Assembly (NCBI RefSeq): GCF_015529805.1
Contig: NZ_CP064654.1
Location: forward strand, 2,846,045-2,910,044
DNA from: Qipengyuania soli
Lineage (GTDB): Bacteria > Pseudomonadota > Alphaproteobacteria > Sphingomonadales > Sphingomonadaceae
Direction of reading: 5' to 3'
Length of the DNA stretch: 64,000 nucleotides
This document shows positions 40,394 through 48,860 of this stretch, piece after piece. The notes below the pieces were generated by a model. It was not told the origin of the DNA. It saw only the letters and a program-made list of their open reading frames with translations, and searched no databases. Made by a program: the position numbers and the translations under genes. Position 1 is the first letter of the stretch. Each line of letters begins with the position of its first letter.

Positions 40394-41956
40394 ATGACCC
40401 GACCGCTCACGCATATCCTGCGGCTGGGCCGCTGGGCCCGGGTGCTGGCGCGGCATGGAGCACTACGGGGCATCCAGAACGATCCGAACGCGCCTGTTCC
40501 CGTCAAACGTCTGATCGGCCTGTTCAGTATTGGCACAATCAAATCGCGCGACCCCGACTATGCGGGAGCCTTCCGCGATATCGGACCGGCGGCGATCAAG
40601 CTCGGCCAGACTCTCGCCACCCGCCCCGATCTCGTCGGCGAGGACGCAGCACGCAACCTGCTAACGCTGCAGGACGATCTCCCGCCCGTCGGCTTCGAGA
40701 AGATCCGCGAAGTGATCGAGGCGAGTTTCGAGCAGCCGCTCGAAGCGCTCTATTCCGAATTCGATCCGGTGCCGGTCGGTGCCGCCTCAATCGCGCAGGT
40801 CCACCGCGCGGTCACGACCGAGGGCAGGCCGGTAGCGGTGAAGGTTCTTCGGCCCGGCATCCGCGAGAAATTCGCCCGCGACATCGAAACCTACGAATGG
40901 GCCGCCGCGCATGTCGAGGCCATGGGCGGCGAGGCCGAACGCCTGCGTCCGCGCCTGACCATCGCCAATTTCAAGCGCTGGACCCTGCGCGAACTCGACC
41001 TGCGGCGTGAAGCCGCCTCGGCGTCAGAACTCGCTGAACATATGGTCGGCACGCCCGGCTACGAGATACCGGGCATCGACTGGGATCGAACCAACGGCCG
41101 GGTGATGACGGTCGACTGGGTCGACGGAATCAAGATCAGCAAGGTCGAGGAACTAAAGGCCGCGGGTCACGATACCGACGAGATTGCCACCCGCCTTGTT
41201 CTCGCCTTTCTCAAGCAGGCGATCTCGGCGGGCTTCTTCCACGCCGACATGCACCAGGGGAACCTGTTCGTGAAGCCGGACGGGACCATCGCCGCGATCG
41301 ACTTCGGGATCATGGGCCGGATCGACCGGCGCGCGCGGATGTGGCTGGCGGAAATCCTCTACGGCCTGACCACGGGCAATTATCGCCGTGTCGCCGAAAT
41401 CCATTTCGAGGCGCGCTACGTGCCGAGCTATCACAACGTCGACGAGTTCGCGACCGCGCTGCGCGCCGTGGGCGAGCCGATGCGCGGCAAGCCGGTGAGC
41501 GAACTTTCGGTCGGCCAGATGCTCGACGGGCTCTTCGCCATCACCCGCGATTTCGACATGCAGACGCAGCCGCACCTGCTGCTGTTGCAAAAGACCATGG
41601 TGATGGTCGAGGGTATTGCCACCCAGCTCAATCCCAGGATCAACATGTGGGATGTCAGCGCGCCCTTCGTGCGCGACTGGATCCGCGACGAGCTTGGGCC
41701 CGAGGCCGCAATAGCCGACAAGATCCGCGAAGACACCCAGACGCTCCTGCGCCTTCCCGACCTTATCCGCCGGATCGAGGAGCGCTACCCGCGCAAGGGC
41801 GGAGCGCCCGAACCGCCGCCGCTGCCCGACATCGAATTGATGTGGGAAAAGCGTGAGCGACAGGGGCGTTCGCGCGGGTGGCTAGGCTATGCCGTCGCTG
41901 CATTGAGCGGAGGTCTCGCGGCATGGGCGGCGATAACGCAGGGCTGGATCGGCTGA
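40394..41956 (+). CDS. ubiB: Ubiquinone biosynthesis atypical kinase UbiB
   Basis: 520 residues. ADCK-family protein needed for ubiquinone synthesis. The KxGQ motif is in AAIKLGQTLATRPDLVGE near residue 70 and the alanine-rich loop in GAASIAQVHRAVTTE, followed by VAVKVLRPGI. The metal-site DFG is IAAIDFGIMGRID near 300. Two C-terminal membrane helices (residues about 495-518) anchor it. The stop lies 34 nt inside the following membrane-protein gene. Confidence 0.95.
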   Translation: MTRPLTHILRLGRWARVLARHGALRGIQNDPNAPVPVKRLIGLFSIGTIKSRDPDYAGAFRDIGPAAIKLGQTLATRPDLVGEDAARNLLTLQDDLPPVGFEKIREVIEASFEQPLEALYSEFDPVPVGAASIAQVHRAVTTEGRPVAVKVLRPGIREKFARDIETYEWAAAHVEAMGGEAERLRPRLTIANFKRWTLRELDLRREAASASELAEHMVGTPGYEIPGIDWDRTNGRVMTVDWVDGIKISKVEELKAAGHDTDEIATRLVLAFLKQAISAGFFHADMHQGNLFVKPDGTIAAIDFGIMGRIDRRARMWLAEILYGLTTGNYRRVAEIHFEARYVPSYHNVDEFATALRAVGEPMRGKPVSELSVGQMLDGLFAITRDFDMQTQPHLLLLQKTMVMVEGIATQLNPRINMWDVSAPFVRDWIRDELGPEAAIADKIREDTQTLLRLPDLIRRIEERYPRKGGAPEPPPLPDIELMWEKRERQGRSRGWLGYAVAALSGGLAAWAAITQGWIG

Positions 41957-43068
41957 CGGTAGGCGAAACGGCCCCGTCGTGGGACCGCTTTGCGCATTGG
42001 CAGAAATGGCCTGCACGGGTCTTGCTGGCCGTCATAGCGGTGTTGCTGGTCCTTGCAGCCTTCACTCCGCTCACCGCAAGCATGGACGGGACTCCATCCG
42101 AAGTCGCGACCTTCGCCGTGACCGCGCCTGCCGAAACCCCGGCACAGCCCGAGCGTGACGAGGACCTCGCCTTCTATGACCGCGTGATCGAGCGGATTGC
42201 GGCGGGCGAGAACTACTACGACTTCATCGTCAAAGAGCAGCGCGAGCGAAACTATCCGGTACGTCCCGGCGTCGCGGTGCGTCTCCCGACGCTTGCCTAC
42301 ATCCATGCCTGGCTGGGCGAGCCTGGGATGCTGTTCCTCGCTGTCCTGCTGATGGGTGCGACCATTTGGGCCTGGTGGAAACGGCTCGGCGAAGAGGCCC
42401 ATGACGAGAGCGTGCGCCGGTTCGGTGCTGCGCTCATGTTCGTCGGAGGATCTCTCGGGCTCAACCGGATGTATTTCGTGCTCCACGAGTTGTGGGCGGG
42501 GATGCTGATGGCTCTCGCCTTTGGCCTCCACAGGCCGGGTCGTTGGGGTTGGTCGCTGGCAGTGGCAACACTGGCACTTGCGATCCGCGAACAGGTCTTG
42601 CCCTTCGTGCTGCTGATGGGCGCGATGGCGGCGTGGCGGCGCGACTGGAAGGAAACCGCGGCATGGGCTGCACTGACCTTCGCCTTCGTCATGGCAATGA
42701 TGTGGCATCTTTCGCTGGTCAGCCCGCAGGTCCTGCAAAGCGATCCCGAAAGTCCGCCTTGGCTCGTGTTGCGAGGCCTGTCCGGGTGGCTCGGCAACGT
42801 TGTGCTGTCGTCAAACCTCCGCTTTCTCCCGCATGAAATTGCAGGGCCCCTGGTCCTGCTGATGGCGCTGGGATGGGCGGGGTGGAAGACCCCTGCGGGT
42901 ACGACGGGGACCTTCCTCTATCTCGGCTATGGCCTTGCCTTCATGCTCGCCGGGCGGGCGAACAATTTTTACTGGGGTGCGATCGTCGCGCCGGCGATGT
43001 TCATCGGGCTGGCCTTCCTGCCGATGGCGCTTCGCTCGCTCCTGATCGCCGCGAGAGGGAGACGATGA
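41923..43068 (+). CDS. Multi-pass membrane protein, GT-C-like, first of a tandem pair
   Basis: 381 residues with about nine to ten membrane helices. Helix 1 is at about 30-55. A large extracytoplasmic loop follows with IERIAAGENYYDFIVKEQRE and RLPTLAYIHAWLGE, then helices and a C-terminal NNFYWGAIVAPAMFIGLAFL. The layout (helix 1, long loop with acidic residues next to Tyr-Tyr, many helices) recalls GT-C lipid-linked glycosyltransferases, but no family name is secure. It shares these segments with the next protein. It overlaps the ubiB end by 34 nt and its own end overlaps the next gene by 4 nt. Confidence 0.75.
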   Translation: MGGDNAGLDRLTVGETAPSWDRFAHWQKWPARVLLAVIAVLLVLAAFTPLTASMDGTPSEVATFAVTAPAETPAQPERDEDLAFYDRVIERIAAGENYYDFIVKEQRERNYPVRPGVAVRLPTLAYIHAWLGEPGMLFLAVLLMGATIWAWWKRLGEEAHDESVRRFGAALMFVGGSLGLNRMYFVLHELWAGMLMALAFGLHRPGRWGWSLAVATLALAIREQVLPFVLLMGAMAAWRRDWKETAAWAALTFAFVMAMMWHLSLVSPQVLQSDPESPPWLVLRGLSGWLGNVVLSSNLRFLPHEIAGPLVLLMALGWAGWKTPAGTTGTFLYLGYGLAFMLAGRANNFYWGAIVAPAMFIGLAFLPMALRSLLIAARGRR

Positions 43069-44159
43069 GCTTCGACATTCCCCAACGTCCGCTTGGCAAG
43101 GCGCCTCGCTGGGTTGCCATCCTCGTGCTGGGATTTTTCCTGCTCGCGGGGGTGTGGAACGCTGTTTCACTGGGGGTGCGTGACACCGCCCATGTTGCTG
43201 ATATCGAGCAGCGCCTGGACAAGGGTGAGAAGGTTGACATGGACCTCTATCGCCAGGTCCATGCCGCCGTCGCGCGGGGAGAGGACTATTACCAGGTCGC
43301 CCTCCAGGGAAATCGCGACTTTACCTTTCCGACCAAGCCTTTCGTTACCGTTCGCACGCCGATCCTCGCATGGGGCGCGGCCCTTTGGGGCGATTTCGGC
43401 TGGCGCGTGATCGCCGTCCTGTTGTGGATGGCCAACGCGGCGGCATGGTTCGTGGCGCTTAATGGTCAGGCTTCACGCCGGGAGCGCGATGCAGCAGGTA
43501 TTTTGTCCCTCCTGTTCGGGGCGGCGGCATTCATTCCCGAGGTCGCCTTCTCGCACGAATTGGTGGGTGGACTGCTCATCTCGCTGGCACTTGCCCTTTC
43601 TTCCACGCGTTGTTGGATCGGAGCGCTGGTTGCCGCGGTGCTCGGGATCGCGGTGCGGGAACTCGCAGCACCGTTCCTGCTGGCCTGGGCGGCGTTAGCG
43701 CTCGTGACCGGACGCCGCCGGGAATTGGCAGGCGTGCTGATCGCCGGACTGTTGGTGGCGATCGGACTATGGCTCCATGCCCAGGGTGTCGCGGGCGCGA
43801 GACTGCCAGGTGACGAGACGTCTCCCGGCTGGCTCGGCATGTTCGGGCCTTCTTTGCCCCTCTACGGCATTCACGTCACAACGCTGCTGCAAGTCCTGCC
43901 CAACTGGCTGGCCGGACCGCTAGGCGTCCTGCCTTTGCTCGGCTGGATTGCGCTGGGTGGGCGCAGCGGCGCGCTCGCGGCGCTGTGGTTTGCAGGCTTC
44001 ATCGCCGCGACCGCGATCTTCGCGCGGCAGGAAAACTTTTACTGGATGGGCCTGTTCGTGCCCGCCTACGGGGTCGGTCTCGCCTTCGTGCCGCGTGCGC
44101 TGGCCGACCTTTGGCGCGCGATCAGGCCTGCCGCGGCGACCAACCCCACGCCCGCATAG
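43065..44159 (+). CDS. Multi-pass membrane protein, GT-C-like, second of a tandem pair
   Basis: 364 residues with about nine helices, paralogous to the upstream protein. Matching stretches are VARGEDYYQVALQGNRDF, TVRTPILAWGAALWGD, AVRELAAPFLLAWA and ENFYWMGLFVPAYGVGLAFV. The level of likeness is low but runs in the same order along the whole length, so a tandem duplication followed by divergence is likely. It starts within the upstream stop (ATGA). Its tail overlaps the convergent DUF4345-like gene by 38 nt (44122-44159). A role in transferring sugars or other groups on a polyprenyl carrier is only inferred from topology. Confidence 0.75.
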   Translation: MSFDIPQRPLGKAPRWVAILVLGFFLLAGVWNAVSLGVRDTAHVADIEQRLDKGEKVDMDLYRQVHAAVARGEDYYQVALQGNRDFTFPTKPFVTVRTPILAWGAALWGDFGWRVIAVLLWMANAAAWFVALNGQASRRERDAAGILSLLFGAAAFIPEVAFSHELVGGLLISLALALSSTRCWIGALVAAVLGIAVRELAAPFLLAWAALALVTGRRRELAGVLIAGLLVAIGLWLHAQGVAGARLPGDETSPGWLGMFGPSLPLYGIHVTTLLQVLPNWLAGPLGVLPLLGWIALGGRSGALAALWFAGFIAATAIFARQENFYWMGLFVPAYGVGLAFVPRALADLWRAIRPAAATNPTPA

Positions 44160-44511
44160 CCAGAAGCAGCACCACGATGTGCGTGCCCTCTACGAACATG
44201 GGCACAATCCAGCCCTCGTAGGTACCCTCGAGCACGAGGTTGATCAGACGACCCGTTATGGCGATGGTGAACAAACCCAGCGCCGGCAGAAGCACGTCGC
44301 CGCGCCTGCGCCATGCGCCCCAGCCCATCGACATCGCAGCGACAAAGAAGAACGCGGTCATATCCCCTCGAAGTGTCGAACTGCCGTGGGTGGTCAGGAT
44401 CGAAAGACCGAAATCGCTGCCCGCACTGGCAGGGTTAACGAGGAAGCCCGTCCCGATAACCAGGTCCAGTATCGCCAGCAAAAGGATGATTGCGCTAAGA
44501 ATTACGTGCAT
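44122..44511 (-). CDS. DUF4345-like four-helix membrane protein
   Basis: 129 residues. Four hydrophobic helices make up almost all of it, and short conserved loops include TLRGDMTAFFFVAA and ITGRLINLVLEG, the wording of DUF4345 proteins. Function unknown. It is convergent with the GT-C-like pair and divergent from coaBC. The 118-nt gap to coaBC shows no clear promoter. Confidence 0.75.
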   Translation of the reverse strand: MHVILSAIILLLAILDLVIGTGFLVNPASAGSDFGLSILTTHGSSTLRGDMTAFFFVAAMSMGWGAWRRRGDVLLPALGLFTIAITGRLINLVLEGTYEGWIVPMFVEGTHIVVLLLAMRAWGWSPRQA

Positions 44512-44628
44512 CTGTCCCTCCCGTTACCCCTTTTTCAACCATAGGGCGCTACGGCTTCCCGGGCAATCCGCCTGCGCAACGCGCTGGCAATGATGAAAAG
44601 GGGGCGCTAGCAAGCGCTTGATGAGACG

Positions 44629-46407
44629 ATGGGAATGCATTCGCCGATCCGTGTCGAAACCGGCACGCGTGATGATGAAAACAGGGATGCCGGCGTGACC
44701 GGGCCGAAGATCCTGCTCGTCATCGGCGGGGGTATTGCCGCCTACAAGTCGTGCGAACTCGTGCGCATGATCCGCAAGGCCGGTGGTTCGGTGACCTGTG
44801 TCCTGACCGAAGGTGGACAGCAGTTCGTTACCCCGATGGCACTTGCCGCATTGTCCGAAAACAAGGTCTATACCTCGCTTTTCGACCTCAAGGACGAGGT
44901 CGAAATGGGCCATATCCAGCTGAGCCGCGAGGCCGACCTCGTGGTCGTCTGCCCGGCTACGGCCGATCTGCTGGCCAAGATGGCCGCCGGGATCGCCGAC
45001 GACCTCGCCACCACTCTTATCCTCGCGACGGACAAGCCGGTTCTGACGGTTCCGGCAATGAACGTGAAGATGTGGGAGCATTCGGCGACGCAGCGCAATG
45101 CCGATTGGCTCCGCCAGGCCGGCGTCAAGGTCATGGACCCGGACGAAGGACCGATGGCGTGTGGCGAATTTGGCCCGGGACGATTGCCCGAACCTGCCGC
45201 GATCCTCGCCAAGATTGCCGAGGAACTGAGCCTCGATATCGAAATCCCCGAGATCGCCGCGCCCACCCAGGCGCAGCTGGCCGCACCAGCTCCGGCTGAC
45301 ACTATCGAAGATCTCGCCGCGGAAGCGCTCGAGCCTGAGACCGAAGAAGAAGTCGTTGAGCACGAAACCAAGTCGGGGCTTGGCCTCGGCGGGCTGCTCT
45401 CCGCGATCATCCCGCGCAGCACCCATCGGCGCAGCCACACCGAGATCGAAGCCGAACTCGAAGAGTTCCAGGAAGTCGATACCGAAGCGGCCGAGGAGAT
45501 CGAGGAACAGATCGAAGTCGATCCGGTCGATGCCGGACCCATCCTTGCCAAGAAAGGCAAGGCAGCCTCCGCACCGCCGACCGATCCCGAGGCGATCAAC
45601 CACGAAGTCGCCAAGCTCGACACGCGCTCGCGCCCCCAGCCGATGGAAGGCGACGTGCACAAGATTTCGGTGTCGTTCGACGATTCCCCGCTTGCCGGAC
45701 AGGCAGAGTTCGATCCCGATCCGGAGCACCGCCCGCTCTTCGGCAAACATGTACTTGTGACTGCAGGTCCGACCCGCGAACCGATCGATCCGGTGCGCTA
45801 CATCGCCAACCGTTCGAGCGGCAAGCAGGGCTTCGCCATCGCGGCTATGGCAGCGGCTGCAGGCGCGCGCGTCACCTTGGTGACCGGCCCGGTCCACCTT
45901 CCGACACCTCCGGGCGTCGACCGCGTGGATGTGGAGACTGCCGACGACATGGCAGCCGAAGTGAAAAACGCTCTCCCCGCCGACGTCGCCTTCATGGTTG
46001 CCGCGGTCGCCGACTGGAAGAGTAAGCACGTCTCGAGCGAGAAGATGAAGAAGCGCGGCAGCGCTCCGCCCGCACTGATCCTCGCCGAGAACCCCGACAT
46101 CCTCGCCAGCATCGCCGCTGGCAAGAAGCGCCCCCAACTGCTGATCGGCTTTGCGGCAGAGACCGAAAACGTGGTCGAAAACGCCAAGTCGAAGCGCAAG
46201 CGCAAGGGTGCCGACTGGATCATCGCCAACAACGTCGCCTTCTCCGAGGGCGAGAGCGTGATGGGCGGCGACCTCAACCAGGTCCATGTGGTCACCTCGG
46301 CAGGCGTCCAGAGCCTGCCCGAAATGCCCAAGGAAGATGTCGCGCGCGAACTCGTGAAGATGGCAGCCGAAGCGCTTGCCGCACCGGAGGCCGATCACGA
46401 TGACTGA
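44629..46407 (+). CDS. coaBC: Bifunctional CoaBC (phosphopantothenoylcysteine synthetase/decarboxylase) with long interdomain linker
   Basis: 592 residues, against about 400 in typical CoaBC. CoaC part, residues 26-202: [19 protein letters not shown] (FMN), catalytic His95 in [20 protein letters not shown] with Asn145, and Cys178 in [10 protein letters not shown]. CoaB part, residues 370-592: [30 protein letters not shown], and the [11 protein letters not shown] lysine. Between them (about 203-368) sits a Pro/Ala- and Glu-rich segment with a Gly/Leu patch ([15 protein letters not shown]), which has no catalytic role in the family. It makes 4'-phosphopantetheine for coenzyme A. Overlaps dut by 8 nt. 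Confidence 0.95.
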   Translation: MGMHSPIRVETGTRDDENRDAGVTGPKILLVIGGGIAAYKSCELVRMIRKAGGSVTCVLTEGGQQFVTPMALAALSENKVYTSLFDLKDEVEMGHIQLSREADLVVVCPATADLLAKMAAGIADDLATTLILATDKPVLTVPAMNVKMWEHSATQRNADWLRQAGVKVMDPDEGPMACGEFGPGRLPEPAAILAKIAEELSLDIEIPEIAAPTQAQLAAPAPADTIEDLAAEALEPETEEEVVEHETKSGLGLGGLLSAIIPRSTHRRSHTEIEAELEEFQEVDTEAAEEIEEQIEVDPVDAGPILAKKGKAASAPPTDPEAINHEVAKLDTRSRPQPMEGDVHKISVSFDDSPLAGQAEFDPDPEHRPLFGKHVLVTAGPTREPIDPVRYIANRSSGKQGFAIAAMAAAAGARVTLVTGPVHLPTPPGVDRVDVETADDMAAEVKNALPADVAFMVAAVADWKSKHVSSEKMKKRGSAPPALILAENPDILASIAAGKKRPQLLIGFAAETENVVENAKSKRKRKGADWIIANNVAFSEGESVMGGDLNQVHVVTSAGVQSLPEMPKEDVARELVKMAAEALAAPEADHDD

Positions 46408-46861
46408 GCCGGTTGGGGTGCGGATCAAGCGGCTTCCGCACGGCCACGGTCTCGACCTCCCCGCCTACGCCACCAGCGGCGCGGCAGGAATGGATGTGCT
46501 CGCGGCAGAAAACGTCACGATTAAGCCCGGCCAGCGCCATGCTGTGGCGACAGGTTTCGCGGTGGCCATACCCGATGGCTATGAGATCCAGGTGCGCCCA
46601 CGCTCGGGCCTCGCGCTCAAGCACGGCATTACCGTGCCCAACACGCCGGGGACGATCGACAGCGACTATCGCGGCGAGCTCAAGGTCATCATGATCAACC
46701 ACGGCGAGGAGGCCTTCGCCATCGCCCGCGGGGACCGTGTGGCCCAGCTGGTATTGGCGCCGGTTACGCAGGCGAAGTGGTCGGAGGTCGAGGAACTCGA
46801 TGAGACCGGTCGCGGTGCAGGCGGCTTCGGATCGACAGGCGGACACGCCAAGCTCGCGTAA
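46400..46861 (+). CDS. dut: Deoxyuridine 5'-triphosphate nucleotidohydrolase
   Basis: 153-residue trimeric dUTPase. The five motifs are in order: [35 protein letters not shown] with catalytic Asp, [13 protein letters not shown] and the flexible C-terminal [10 protein letters not shown]. It keeps uracil out of DNA and supplies dUMP. Start at 46400 ([13 protein letters not shown]) lies inside the end of coaBC, an arrangement common in alphaproteobacteria. A terminator follows. Confidence 0.97.
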   Translation: MTEPVGVRIKRLPHGHGLDLPAYATSGAAGMDVLAAENVTIKPGQRHAVATGFAVAIPDGYEIQVRPRSGLALKHGITVPNTPGTIDSDYRGELKVIMINHGEEAFAIARGDRVAQLVLAPVTQAKWSEVEELDETGRGAGGFGSTGGHAKLA

Positions 46862-46890
46862 TTTCTGCCAGCTATCGCATCGCCAAACAG

Positions 46891-46920
46891 AAAGGGCGGC
46901 CCCACGAAGGACCGCCCTTT
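46891..46920. terminator. Bidirectional intrinsic terminator between dut and the DUF4136 gene
   Basis: AAAGGGCGG (46891-46899) pairs with CCGCCCTTT (46912-46920) around a 12-nt loop. CGTTTT follows on the plus strand, and CTGTTTGG follows on the minus strand. The two flanking genes are convergent, so it serves both. Confidence 0.85.
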
Positions 46921-46944
46921 CGTTTTCCCGTCTTGTCGGACGGA

Positions 46945-47658
46945 TCAGTCGACCTTGCGAACGGTCTTCTTTTCCGGCGCGATCGAGATGCGAACCGTTT
47001 CCCCGGAATTGCCCGGGAAGTCGGTGAACATCGCCTCGACCAGGTTGGGGACGAGGTACTGCAGGCGGTTCGAGGTCGAAATGGCCTGCGCCTTGCCCTC
47101 GAACAGCCGTTCGCCGCTGGCCGCGCGGTCGATCTTCATGTCGATGCCGCTGGTGAATACAGTATAGCTGGTCACTTCCGGGCCACCGAACCACGGATCA
47201 TAGAAGCCGAAGCCCCAGCGCGAGCCGTAGAAGCGCGAACGATAAAAGCCCGAGCGGCCGAACGGATAGCGCGAGTAGCCAAGGCGGCCATAACCGTACC
47301 ATGGATCGTAGAACGGATCAGAGAAGCCGGTGCTGCGGATGCGCTCACGTCCCTTGTCGACACCATAGTCGAAACGAACGAGGAGCGAGGCATCCTCCGC
47401 AGATGCAGCCTGGACGTATCCAAGGCGCGACATCTGCGCTTCGACGAGGTCGGCATACTGCGAGAATTCGAGGCCGCCGGCCAGGGCCGGATCGTCTGCG
47501 ACGACAAAGAAGCTTTCGCCTGCCGGAGCGGGGAGCTGTGTCTGGAAACGCGAGACATCTGCATTGAACGGCGTTGCGCAAGCGGCAAGGCCGGCCAGGA
47601 TCATCGGTACGGAGGCGAGCTTGAGCCTGCGCCCCCAACCCTTGGTAAGGTCAGTCAT
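46945..47658 (-). CDS. DUF4136-type lipoprotein with Tyr/Phe/Arg/Gly-rich segment
   Basis: 237 residues. Residues 1-27 form a lipoprotein signal ending ILAGLAACATPF, with a probable lipidated Cys. The DUF4136-like core (FFVVADDPALAGGLEFSQYA, LLVRFDYGVD) is followed at about 110-160 by a low-complexity stretch of Tyr, Phe, Arg, Gly and Asp-Pro (for example SDPFYDPWYGYGRLGYSRYP). A C-terminal beta segment, about 75 residues, follows. Outer-membrane or periplasmic; function unknown. Confidence 0.82.
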   Translation of the reverse strand: MTDLTKGWGRRLKLASVPMILAGLAACATPFNADVSRFQTQLPAPAGESFFVVADDPALAGGLEFSQYADLVEAQMSRLGYVQAASAEDASLLVRFDYGVDKGRERIRSTGFSDPFYDPWYGYGRLGYSRYPFGRSGFYRSRFYGSRWGFGFYDPWFGGPEVTSYTVFTSGIDMKIDRAASGERLFEGKAQAISTSNRLQYLVPNLVEAMFTDFPGNSGETVRISIAPEKKTVRKVD

Positions 47659-47773
47659 ACTCAGTCCCTTTCAACGGGTGCGCACCATATCACGGTTACG
47701 CAGATAAGCGCAGCCTGCCGCTTCCCCAAGGCAAACTGTCAGCGAACGTGCATTGATGTAGACGAGCCGTGAT

Positions 47774-47798
47774 GAACCCGGATTGAATGTCCGGATTC
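47774..47798 (-). terminator. Stem-loop downstream of trpS
   Basis: GAACCCGGA (47774-47782) and TCCGGATTC (47790-47798) form a 9-bp stem (one G-U pair in the minus-strand RNA) with a 7-nt loop. It lies 28 nt past the trpS stop. No T-run follows, so it is a weak terminator or 3'-end hairpin. The rest of the 167-nt spacer up to the DUF4136 start shows nothing I can name. Confidence 0.4.
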
Positions 47799-47825
47799 AC
47801 ATTTGACCTGTTTTCCAACCGGGTT

Positions 47826-48842
47826 TCAGCCCCTTACGAGACCAAGCGCGCCATAAGTTGCATCGAGGGTCGGCGTGCCGATTTCGCGCGCACGGCTGGC
47901 GCCCCTCGCGAGAATGGCATCGAGAGCCTCGCGATCGCCAAGCAATTCGTTGAATCGCGTCGAGATCGGACGCAGCGTTTCCACCAGTAGCTCGCCCAGC
48001 GCCGGCTTGAACTTGCCGAAGCCCTCTCCGCCAAAGTCGCGCAGCACGCCTTCGACGCTGCCATCGGTGAGGGCTGCGTAGATCGTGACGAGATTGAGCG
48101 CCTCGGGCCGGCCTTCCAGACCCGCTTCCTCGCTCGGCAGCGGTTCGGGGTCGGTCTTGGCCTTCTTGACCTTTTTCATCACCTCGTCGGCATCGTCGAC
48201 CAGGTTGATGCGGCTCATGTCCGAAGGATCGGACTTGCTCATCTTGGCGCTGCCATCGCGCAGGCTCATGATGCGCGCGGCCTGCGGCGGAACGATCGGT
48301 TCGGGCAGGGTGAAGACCGGCGCGTCTTCAGAAGCGAAGTCGTTGTTGAACTTTTGCGCGATGTCGCGCGCCAGTTCGAGGTGCTGCTTCTGGTCCTCGC
48401 CAACCGGTACGTGGGTTGCCTGATAGAGGAGGACGTCCGCAGCCTGCAGGACGGGGTAGGTGAACAGCGCGACCGACTGCCCTTCGCGGTTCTTGCCGGC
48501 CTTGTCCTTCCACTGCGTCATGCGATTGAGCCAGCCCATGCGGGCAGTGCCGCCAAGCAGCCATTGCAGTTCGGCATGGGCGGGGACCTGTGCCTGGTTG
48601 AACAGGACCGAACGCTGGGGGTCGATGCCGCAGGCGACCAGCGCCGCAGCCATTTCGAGCGTGCCCTTCTTCAGTTCCGCCGGATCGTGCGGCATGGAAA
48701 TGGCATGGAGATCGGCGAGGAAGAACAGGCACTGGCTGCCTTTTTCCATCGCATCCTGCATGCGCACCCAGTTACGGATCGCACCCAGGTAATTGCCGAG
48801 GTGGAGATTGCCGGTGGGCTGGATGCCGGAAACGACGCGCAT
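47826..48842 (-). CDS. trpS: Tryptophanyl-tRNA synthetase
   Basis: 338 residues. Class I aminoacyl-tRNA synthetase. The HIGH-type motif is [16 protein letters not shown] at the start. KMSKS is in [15 protein letters not shown] near residue 200, and LWLLG-type tryptophan-site wording ([20 protein letters not shown]) lies between. It starts 18 nt from murJ on the same strand and is probably co-transcribed from murJ or secB. Confidence 0.96.
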   Translation of the reverse strand: MRVVSGIQPTGNLHLGNYLGAIRNWVRMQDAMEKGSQCLFFLADLHAISMPHDPAELKKGTLEMAAALVACGIDPQRSVLFNQAQVPAHAELQWLLGGTARMGWLNRMTQWKDKAGKNREGQSVALFTYPVLQAADVLLYQATHVPVGEDQKQHLELARDIAQKFNNDFASEDAPVFTLPEPIVPPQAARIMSLRDGSAKMSKSDPSDMSRINLVDDADEVMKKVKKAKTDPEPLPSEEAGLEGRPEALNLVTIYAALTDGSVEGVLRDFGGEGFGKFKPALGELLVETLRPISTRFNELLGDREALDAILARGASRAREIGTPTLDATYGALGLVRG

Positions 48843-48860
48843 GACGAAAGGACTACTCGC

